DNA of 5,456 nt from Marinagarivorans sp. UBA5868 (GTDB lineage: Bacteria > Pseudomonadota > Gammaproteobacteria > Pseudomonadales > Cellvibrionaceae), in the NCBI GenBank assembly GCA_002432095.1, contig DJFQ01000209.1, positions 4,492-9,947 on the forward strand, in the 5' to 3' direction. Both the position numbers and the translations under genes were made by a program. Under the pieces are notes generated by a model. That model was given only the letters and a program-made list of their open reading frames with translations, was not told where the DNA came from and made no database searches. Shown here piece by piece: positions 1-5,456 of the stretch. Each line of letters begins with the position of its first letter. The first letter of the stretch is position 1.

Positions 1-282
1 CTTGGTTTTCTGCTGCTAGCCGCTTTAGCGTCCAAAGGCGCTCTGGCCAGCGAGGTTGGTGCCCCATTTCCACAATTAGCAAACACTACCGCCATACTGG
101 CTGTTGCAATTGCGGAGACTGGCGCCAGCTCCAGTCTGGCTGTTGAGCCTAAACAGGAAGTCAAAGAGGCAAACCAGCATGCCCCATTGCACACCTATAC
201 AGAAAGCGCCCTTGAAGAAATGGCGGTAGATCTGGAACAACGGATTCTGCAGGATTTAACCGCCCGCTATGCGGCTCGGTAA
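1..282 (+). CDS. Small secreted Ala-rich protein, 3' part (5' end outside window)
   Basis: I do not recognise this protein. Frame 1 is open from the window edge to a TAA at 280-282, giving 93 visible residues. The visible N-terminus (LGFLLLAALASKGALASEVG) looks like the hydrophobic core and cleavage region of a Sec signal peptide, with a likely cut after ALA. The true start is therefore probably only a few codons left of the window and the full protein about 100 residues. The mature part would be periplasmic or exported. It has a second small-residue hydrophobic patch (TTAILAVAIAETG), a charged stretch rich in Lys, Glu and Gln, and a C-terminal segment predicted by eye to be helical (ESALEEMAVDLEQRILQDL). 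There is no Cys in the visible part. It is followed by a strong terminator, so it probably belongs to a separate transcript from tamA. In-frame internal starts such as ATG at 220 would leave only a short fragment and lose the signal peptide. Confidence 0.6.
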   Translation, partial: LGFLLLAALASKGALASEVGAPFPQLANTTAILAVAIAETGASSSLAVEPKQEVKEANQHAPLHTYTESALEEMAVDLEQRILQDLTARYAAR

Positions 283-292
283 ATCTCAAGGC

Positions 293-310
293 TCACTCCC
301 AATAGAGTGA
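293..310 (+). other. Short stem-loop in 3' untranslated region
   Basis: TCACTC at 293-298 is a perfect inverted repeat of GAGTGA at 305-310, with a six-base loop. It begins ten bases after the stop codon of the upstream small protein. The following bases are pyrimidine-rich but hold no clean T run, so it is not a convincing terminator alone. It could protect the 3' end of the message or be part of a small RNA. Confidence 0.4.
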
Positions 311-332
311 TGCGTTACTTTCTTCCCTAGAA

Positions 333-352
333 CGCCTCATGCTGAATGAGCG
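333..352 (+). other. Second stem-loop before the terminator
   Basis: CTCAT at 336-340 pairs with ATGAG at 346-350. Two more pairs, C333-G352 and G334-C351, extend the stem across a bulged C335. The loop is five bases (GCTGA). It sits just upstream of the strong terminator at 360-394 and is the second of three hairpins in a row after the upstream gene. Confidence 0.4.
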
Positions 353-359
353 TATTTAT

Positions 360-394
360 AGCCCCTCCGGTTCGCTGGTATGGGGCTTTTTTTT
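360..394 (+). terminator. Rho-independent terminator after the small secreted protein gene
   Basis: AGCCCC at 360-365 pairs with GGGGCT at 382-387. The stem continues inward with T366-A380 and then 367-370 with 375-378 (CCGG with CTGG, one G-T pair), closed by a TTCG loop at 371-374. Single bases T379 and T381 bulge out. The hairpin runs straight into eight T at 387-394. This is a textbook intrinsic terminator for transcription from the left. It ends only 39 bases before the chosen tamA start, and the first ATG of the tamA frame (380-382) lies inside its 3' arm, which argues against that ATG being used. Confidence 0.85.
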
Positions 395-396
395 AC

Positions 397-405
397 TGCT
401 AAACT
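397..405 (+). promoter_or_regulatory. Possible extended -10 element for tamA (weak)
   Basis: TG-C-TAAACT at 397-405 resembles an extended -10 (TGnTATAAT). The hexamer matches four of six positions, including the important A2 and T6. Transcription would begin near 412, leaving a leader of about 22 bases before ATG 434. No recognisable -35 lies 17 bases upstream, where the terminator hairpin sits. It is offered only because tamA needs a promoter, or terminator readthrough, in this short gap. Confidence 0.2.
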
Positions 406-433
406 GGCCGCCCAACCGAATATTTGCCCGGTC

Positions 434-2233
434 ATGTCGCTACCTTTATATCCTCCGTCTCGTTTTATTTTCTATCTGACCGTTTTCCTCGCCGGCTTCG
501 CCGCGCAGTATAGTTTCGCCGCTCTTGATGATTTGCCCTTAATCGGAGAAAAATTTCCATTCACCGTTTCCGCCACCAATAGCAAGTCATTAGGGAAATC
601 TCTAGAAGAGGCGTTAAAGGAACAACGCAAAGAAAGCGCGTCATTTCAGGAAATTAACCGGTTAAGGAGAGCAGGAAGATTTGATCGGGATATCATTCTT
701 CGTTGGCTGCGTTCCGAAGGCTATTTCGCCGCGAGCCTTAATACACGCTATGAAGAGGGAAAAATTTATCATCAAGTCGCGCAGGGACCGCGTTACCTGA
801 TCGAGACTTTATCGGTGAATTTTCCTGCCGATATCGCGGCACCTCCGCTCGATAAACTACCTAATGAAAAAGGCAAGCCCTTGCGCGCCGAAGATGTATT
901 GGCCGGCCAGGACGCCATTCGAAATTTTGTCACTGAAAATTATTGCCTTTACGAAATTAACGTCAGTTACGACGCCGAAGTTAATCACAGCTCTCACCGG
1001 GCTTTTGTCACTTATACCCTTGCTCCCAGTCAGCAAGTGGTGTTCGGCGCATCCCAGATTGACGGTTTAACATCCATAGAACCGGAGTATCTGCAAAACT
1101 ATCTGACATTCAAAGAGGGGGAGTGCTTCCGTCGGCGCCAGCTTGAACTGAGCCGGCTCGCGCTCCTGCAAACCAATTTACTCACACGTGTGGATATCAC
1201 GATCGGCGAGCCACAGGATGGTCGCGTGCCTTTGACGTTCGGCTTTACCGAGCGCAATCATCGCACACTAAAAGCTGGCATTAGTTACGACAGCAATATC
1301 GGCCCTGGTGTGACGCTGGGATGGGAGCATCGCAATCTTTTGCATAGCGGCGAAAAACTGGATGCGCAAACCAAGCTGTCAGAGATCAAACGAGAGCTTA
1401 AGGGCGAACTGACTGTCCCGCATTTTCGCCGCCGGGGGCAAACCCTGGTGCTGCACAGCAATCTTACTCATGACATTCCGGATGCGTACGAGTCCACCGC
1501 CGGCGAGGTTGGTATCACTCTCAGCAGAGAGCTCAAACAAAACTGGGCGGCCAGCGTGGGTTCAACCTTGGAATTCAGTCGAGTGATCGAAAACGAACAG
1601 AAAGATGACTTCGGTCTGTTGTCTTTTCCCTTAAGGCTCGACTTCATTCGAACCAATGATCTTCTCGATCCGAGATATGGCTGGGCATTTGGTGTTCAAA
1701 CCCGACCGTTTCTCGATCTTTACAACACAGGTACGCGATTTGTGAAAACCACCCTGGTGGCCAGTGTCTACATGACGGAAAGCGATTGGTGGGCTGAACC
1801 AACGCTGGCAATGCGCGCTGCCACCGGCACCATTACTGGCGAGGATCTCACCGCGGTTCCCGCCGCACATCGCTACTACGTTGGTGGTGGCGGTTCGGTT
1901 CGCGGTTATGCCTATCAAACGGTTGGCGAACTGACAGAGGCGGAACCCGACGGTGGACTGTCTTTTGGGGAGACCTCTGTCGAGCTGCGCCTGCGGTTTA
2001 CCAAAAGTTGGGGGGCGGTGTTGTTTGCCGATGGCGGTTATGCCTATCCCGGGGAAAGTCCGGGATTTGGCGAAGACTTCCTCTGGGGCGCCGGTGTCGG
2101 GGTTCGCTACTTCACCTCTTTCGCACCCATTCGTTTGGACTTAGCTACACCATTGAACAAGCGCACGCTGGCGGAAGATGGCGTCGAGGATGACTCGGTT
2201 CAGGTCTATATCAGCATAGGCCAAGCATTTTGA
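434..2233 (+). CDS. tamA: TamA, Omp85-family outer-membrane barrel of the translocation and assembly module
   Basis: TamA is the outer-membrane half of the TAM complex and works with TamB in assembling certain outer-membrane proteins. From ATG 434 the product is 599 residues, close to the roughly 580 of E. coli TamA. Residues 1-30 form a signal peptide (R10, hydrophobic core 11-24, likely cut near SFA-A, 27-30). Three POTRA domains follow at about 40-120, 121-200 and 202-272, then a 16-strand-type barrel from about 277. Diagnostic features are PEYLQN...FKEG in POTRA3, the VRGY motif of barrel loop 6 at 489-492 after a Gly run, the GVGVRY..FAPIRLDLA segment near 555-571 (Ala564 where Gly is usual), and a C-terminal strand ending in Phe (VQVYISIGQAF), a typical barrel signal. 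The only cysteines in the mature protein are C171 and C231. The longer frame from ATG 380 is rejected because that ATG lies in a terminator hairpin and would place 18 non-signal residues before the signal peptide. No clear Shine-Dalgarno precedes 434. The stop overlaps the tamB start. Confidence 0.95.
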   Translation: MSLPLYPPSRFIFYLTVFLAGFAAQYSFAALDDLPLIGEKFPFTVSATNSKSLGKSLEEALKEQRKESASFQEINRLRRAGRFDRDIILRWLRSEGYFAASLNTRYEEGKIYHQVAQGPRYLIETLSVNFPADIAAPPLDKLPNEKGKPLRAEDVLAGQDAIRNFVTENYCLYEINVSYDAEVNHSSHRAFVTYTLAPSQQVVFGASQIDGLTSIEPEYLQNYLTFKEGECFRRRQLELSRLALLQTNLLTRVDITIGEPQDGRVPLTFGFTERNHRTLKAGISYDSNIGPGVTLGWEHRNLLHSGEKLDAQTKLSEIKRELKGELTVPHFRRRGQTLVLHSNLTHDIPDAYESTAGEVGITLSRELKQNWAASVGSTLEFSRVIENEQKDDFGLLSFPLRLDFIRTNDLLDPRYGWAFGVQTRPFLDLYNTGTRFVKTTLVASVYMTESDWWAEPTLAMRAATGTITGEDLTAVPAAHRYYVGGGGSVRGYAYQTVGELTEAEPDGGLSFGETSVELRLRFTKSWGAVLFADGGYAYPGESPGFGEDFLWGAGVGVRYFTSFAPIRLDLATPLNKRTLAEDGVEDDSVQVYISIGQAF

Positions 2234-5200
2234 TGAAGGCTATCCGGTGGTTGAAATGGGGTGCAATAACGATGCTCTTCATCGCTGCCTGCCTCGCTCT
2301 TGTGGTTGGCGCTCTTCTCGGTACCGAGACCGGACGGCTCTGGTTGGTCGAGCGGACCACCCATTTCGCGGCGCGAGCTGGCGTCACCGTGGAAATACAG
2401 GGTCTGCAGACACCCGAACTGGGCGTCTGGCGCGGCGCGCAACTACGCGTCTTGCGCCAGCATGAATTGCTGGTGGAATTACGCGAATTTGAATTGATTT
2501 GGCGGCCCGCCGCCCTGCTCGACCGTCAACTCGCCGTCGAGCGCCTGGCAGCAACCCAAGCGGCATACCATCAACCCCGCTCACCAGCCCCTGCCAAACC
2601 ACCAGAATCCAGTAATGGTCCAAGTTCGCCGCCCGTGCAAATCGTGGTGAAGGTACTGCAGATCGATCAGCTTTCCCTTCACAACCTTACGGATCAAGTA
2701 CTGCCTGAGTATCGGGTGAGTGGCAACCTTGACGCTTTTGGCCCGACTTATCCGCTACACCTCCAGTTGGAAATTGCATCGCTGAAACCTGGTGACTTGC
2801 TGCTGCAAATCGACACTCAAGCGCTGTCCGAACGCGCCGTTCGCATCCAAGGACGGTTAGAAGAACGCGCCGGCGGACTGCTGGGCAGTTTGGCGCGCTG
2901 GCCGGCGGATCAGGCACTCGAAGCGCAGTTTGTCAGCGTGGTGGAACAGCATGAGCAGCAGTTGTCGGTAGCTCTGGAAGAGTTACGCGTGCCGTTGTCA
3001 GGGCGCACCTTGCAGATGCAAGGGAATTTCAGCTACGCCAACGGCAGCCAGACGCTCAGCGTTCACGAGCTGCTGATTCTTACAGATGACAACCACCATA
3101 AACTGCGCGGAGGATACTCACCCCTGGACCTGTGGGCCGAGGTGGACCTTGATCACTTCCCCCTGGAACTCCTCAGTCCTTGGATAAAAGATCTGCAAAC
3201 AGGTAGTGTCAGCGGCACCGCCGAACTCAATTGGCTCCACCAGCAAGAGGGACGATGGCCCAATGTCACCGCGGATACAGACCTTCAAGTGACCTATCGG
3301 CAGCAAACACTGAATGCCAGCATTAAAGGCCGCCTGGAAAATAAACTTCTCACTCTCCAACCCAGCTCTGCGCGATTGGAAAAAACTGAGCTGCATGCCA
3401 GTGGCGTGCTCGACTTGGAAAATACCGCCAGCGATTTGCAAGGGACGATTTCCCGGCTCGACACCCAATTGTTGAAAAACTGGTCCCTTCCCATTCCATC
3501 TGGATTGCAGGCGCGATCCCCCGAGACGACATTTTCGCTGCGCGGATCTCTGAAAAACCCGCATGTGAAAGTGGCTACTCAGGTCGAGGGGAAATATAAG
3601 GAGCGACCTTTTTCTTTAAGCCTGAACGCAGAAGGTTCGAGAACATCCGCTCGATTTTCCTCAGCTCATCTGGTCAGCGGTGACAGTACGGTTACTGCCA
3701 AGGGTCTGCTCGACTGGACCGGCGACACCACCGACCTGCTGGTGAATATGGATAACCTGACCCAGGAACTTCTCCAGCTTGCGCCGGAAAGTGTGACCGA
3801 CGCCGTGCCCGAGGAACTGAGCTTCGACGCGTCCGGCGCGCTTCAAGTATCGGGACCACTGCGCAAGCCATTGGTCAATGTTCAAGGTTTGGTGACCGGG
3901 ACCTATGTGATACCGGCGGAGACCCTGCCTTACCGTCTGACAATCGACAGCCGAATCCAGGTTGGCAACCTGCAAGAACTTCGCCTGGCGGTGCAACGGC
4001 TTGAGCTGGAAGTATTCGATACGCCCACCTTGATCGTCGATGGCAATTATGAACCCGCCGGTATGGACCTGCATCTGCGCATGGCCAGCCTGCCAACCAG
4101 AATGTTGGCAGCGCTCGGCTGGCATAAAGTCGATGGTGAGGCGGAAGCGGACATCCGTATGCAAGGCTCACTACAAAAACCAATCATTCAAGGGTTTCTG
4201 GAATATCGCGATCTACTACCGGGTCGCGGCGGGCGTGTTCCTGTGGCGATCCACGCAGAAATGGAGACTGAAGGCGACGATTTCAAAATGCTGACGACCA
4301 TCAAACATAACCAGGAGCCGGCAGGAAATTTGGCGGTATCGCTGCCGTTAGGCCTTTATCTGCAGCCTCAAGGTCAGCAGGACGTACCCTTACATCTAGA
4401 CGCCCAAGGCGTTTGGGATCTGCGCTTTCTCAGACTATTCATTGACCCCGTCAATCATCGGTTTGACGGCAAGCTCGGTGCAGACTTCACGGTACGCGGC
4501 ACCCTCCAGCAGCCGGCATTTCTTGGCGAGCTAAAACTGACTGAGGGCACCTACAGCAATGCGGTCACCGGTACGCAGCTGGAAGACATCACCCTCACTT
4601 TGCAGGGCAGTGGAACGAGTGTGCTGGTGAAAGATACCCGCGCCCGCGCAGGAGACGATGGCTCTGTCAGCCTAACCGGTGAAATTCACTGGGCCGAGCA
4701 ACGGCGTCAACAACGGGACGCTATCACCCTGACGCTCGACGCCCGCAACGCCGTGATTCTGAACCGCCGTGACCTGCAGGGGGAAGTGCAGGGTCAGCTC
4801 GATGTGGAAGGTAGCTTTGACGAACTTTGGGTAAAAGGGGAAATGGAAATTACACCGCTAAATGCGAGTGTGGAGTCTGCTATGTCCACTTCCATTCCCG
4901 AAATTAAAGTAACCGAGGTGAGCGACGACGAAGCGGCGGCGGATGATTCCGCTGCGCCGATTATCAATCTGGATATTACACTTATCGCAGATCGGCAGGC
5001 TTACCTGCGCGGCCGTGGTCTGGACACCGAATTAAGCGGTCGCATCCGCGTCGAGGGTACTGCAGCCAATCCGCAATATCGCGGCACCTTCAATACCCGT
5101 AGAGGCCATATCGAATTATTCGGCAAACGTTTTGTGTTGCAAAACGGTGAGGTGCGCTTCAATAACGACGGTGTCATTCTGCGTATTCCCGCCGTCTATA

Positions 5201-5456
5201 CCACCTCCGATATCGAAATCCGCGCGGAGCTCTACGGCACAGCAGATGAACCCAAACTCAAGCTAAGCTCTATCCCCTCACGTCCGGAAGATGAAATTTT
5301 GGCACTGTTAATTTTCGGCAAACCGATTGATCAAATTACCGCGTTTGAAGCGATTCGTTTGGCTGCGGCGGTGCGCTCGCTGAGCAGCGGAGGCGGTTTT
5401 GACCCTGTTGACAGCGCCCGGCAAATGCTCGGGGTGGATGCACTGACCATCGACAA
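2233..5456 (+). CDS. tamB: TamB, inner-membrane-anchored periplasmic bridge of the TAM complex (C-terminus cut by window)
   Basis: TamB partners TamA. It is held in the inner membrane by its N-terminus and spans the periplasm as a long, hydrophobic-lined beta structure. Frame 1 is open from ATG 2233 to the edge: 1074 codons and no stop. Residues 1-8 carry K2, R5 and K8; about 9-30 form one uncleaved membrane segment, followed by the GTETGRLWL stretch typical of the family. A Pro/Ser-rich linker lies at about 114-135. The body is alternating polar/hydrophobic beta sequence with repeated GxLxxP units about 104 residues apart. The DUF490/TamB domain covers roughly 740 to the edge: an acidic Ala/Asp linker near 896-910, then RGRGLDTELSG...GTAANPQYRGTF, FGKRFVLQNGEVRF, and RPEDEILALLIFGKP at 1017-1031 with the AAAVRSLSSGGGFD helix-and-Gly region. 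E. coli TamB has about 1260 residues; I infer some 100 residues and the terminal strand are missing. The ATG overlaps the tamA stop (TGATG), with only a weak AGG at 2218-2220, suggesting translational coupling. The only Cys seen is C20 in the membrane segment. Confidence 0.95.
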   Translation, partial: MKAIRWLKWGAITMLFIAACLALVVGALLGTETGRLWLVERTTHFAARAGVTVEIQGLQTPELGVWRGAQLRVLRQHELLVELREFELIWRPAALLDRQLAVERLAATQAAYHQPRSPAPAKPPESSNGPSSPPVQIVVKVLQIDQLSLHNLTDQVLPEYRVSGNLDAFGPTYPLHLQLEIASLKPGDLLLQIDTQALSERAVRIQGRLEERAGGLLGSLARWPADQALEAQFVSVVEQHEQQLSVALEELRVPLSGRTLQMQGNFSYANGSQTLSVHELLILTDDNHHKLRGGYSPLDLWAEVDLDHFPLELLSPWIKDLQTGSVSGTAELNWLHQQEGRWPNVTADTDLQVTYRQQTLNASIKGRLENKLLTLQPSSARLEKTELHASGVLDLENTASDLQGTISRLDTQLLKNWSLPIPSGLQARSPETTFSLRGSLKNPHVKVATQVEGKYKERPFSLSLNAEGSRTSARFSSAHLVSGDSTVTAKGLLDWTGDTTDLLVNMDNLTQELLQLAPESVTDAVPEELSFDASGALQVSGPLRKPLVNVQGLVTGTYVIPAETLPYRLTIDSRIQVGNLQELRLAVQRLELEVFDTPTLIVDGNYEPAGMDLHLRMASLPTRMLAALGWHKVDGEAEADIRMQGSLQKPIIQGFLEYRDLLPGRGGRVPVAIHAEMETEGDDFKMLTTIKHNQEPAGNLAVSLPLGLYLQPQGQQDVPLHLDAQGVWDLRFLRLFIDPVNHRFDGKLGADFTVRGTLQQPAFLGELKLTEGTYSNAVTGTQLEDITLTLQGSGTSVLVKDTRARAGDDGSVSLTGEIHWAEQRRQQRDAITLTLDARNAVILNRRDLQGEVQGQLDVEGSFDELWVKGEMEITPLNASVESAMSTSIPEIKVTEVSDDEAAADDSAAPIINLDITLIADRQAYLRGRGLDTELSGRIRVEGTAANPQYRGTFNTRRGHIELFGKRFVLQNGEVRFNNDGVILRIPAVYTTSDIEIRAELYGTADEPKLKLSSIPSRPEDEILALLIFGKPIDQITAFEAIRLAAAVRSLSSGGGFDPVDSARQMLGVDALTID

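Noticed and set aside
50..60. GCGAGGTTGGT at 50-60, also present inside tamA near 1504
   Set aside because: Eleven bases shared between two coding regions with no flanking similarity is expected by chance; it does not mark a repeat or mobile element.
353..360. TATTTATA as a -10 box upstream of the terminator
   Set aside because: No acceptable -35 is present at the right distance, and transcription would start inside the terminator hairpin.
541..720. Lower GC in the POTRA1 part of tamA (about 43-48% per 60 bases) than in parts of tamB (up to about 72% at 2401-2460)
   Set aside because: Local values swing widely along the whole window, and the TamA frame and domain order are intact across it, so there is no sign of a recombinant junction.
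1468..1918. Minus-strand open frames of 62 and 95 codons opposite the tamA barrel region
   Set aside because: They are antisense to conserved TamA barrel sequence and contain no recognisable protein features.
2047..2065. Perfect six-base inverted repeat TCCCGG/CCGGGA with a seven-base loop inside tamA
   Set aside because: It encodes an ordinary Gly/Pro-rich barrel loop, has no T tract, and is short enough to arise by chance in coding sequence.
2281..2295. Lipobox-like IAAC at TamB residues 17-20, hinting at a lipoprotein signal
   Set aside because: The hydrophobic stretch continues for about ten residues beyond the Cys, and TamB proteins are known to keep an uncleaved N-terminal anchor, so a membrane segment explains the sequence better.
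2247..2497. Plus-strand frames inside the start of tamB
   Set aside because: They are out of frame with TamB, Arg/Trp-rich by base composition, and compete with a frame that has a clear membrane anchor and family motifs.
3118..4183. Long minus-strand open frames (148, 167 and 102 codons) opposite tamB
   Set aside because: They lie wholly antisense to a well-supported TamB frame, overlap one another in different frames, and their translations show no domain or signal pattern. They are coding shadows.

Overview
This window carries most of a translocation and assembly module (TAM) locus from a Gram-negative bacterium, very probably a gammaproteobacterium. The evidence is a complete Omp85-family outer-membrane protein (TamA) followed, with a one-base overlap, by its inner-membrane-anchored partner (TamB), which runs off the right edge. 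The TamA sequence keeps stretches that closely resemble the enterobacterial protein as I remember it, for example the PEYLQN..FKEG segment of POTRA3 and the GVGVR..PIRLDLA.P segment near the C-terminus. Base composition is mixed, AT-richer at the start of tamA and GC-richer in tamB. I cannot place the genus.

Layout, all on the + strand. Positions 1-282 are the 3' part of a small, alanine-rich, apparently secreted protein that I do not recognise. Positions 283-394 are a structured untranslated tail with two short stem-loops and a strong intrinsic terminator ending in eight T. Positions 434-2230 encode TamA (599 residues, stop at 2231-2233), and 2233-5456 encode the first 1074 residues of TamB. 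The first ATG of the tamA reading frame (380) lies inside the terminator hairpin. The downstream ATG at 434, which begins a clear signal peptide, is the better start. No gene-free stretch exceeds about 150 bases, and I see no credible gene on the minus strand.

How the genes work together: TamA is a beta-barrel in the outer membrane with three periplasmic POTRA domains. TamB is a long beta-rich protein held in the inner membrane by its N-terminus and reaching across the periplasm to TamA through its C-terminal domain. The complex has been linked to insertion of some outer-membrane proteins and, more recently, to phospholipid movement between the membranes. The overlapping stop and start codons suggest coupled translation.

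I found no undescribed system here. The points most worth a second look are a regular repeat of about 104 residues in TamB, the terminator pressed against the tamA start with a possible 3'-UTR-derived small RNA, the unrecognised upstream secreted protein, and a lone pair of cysteines in the TamA POTRA domains.
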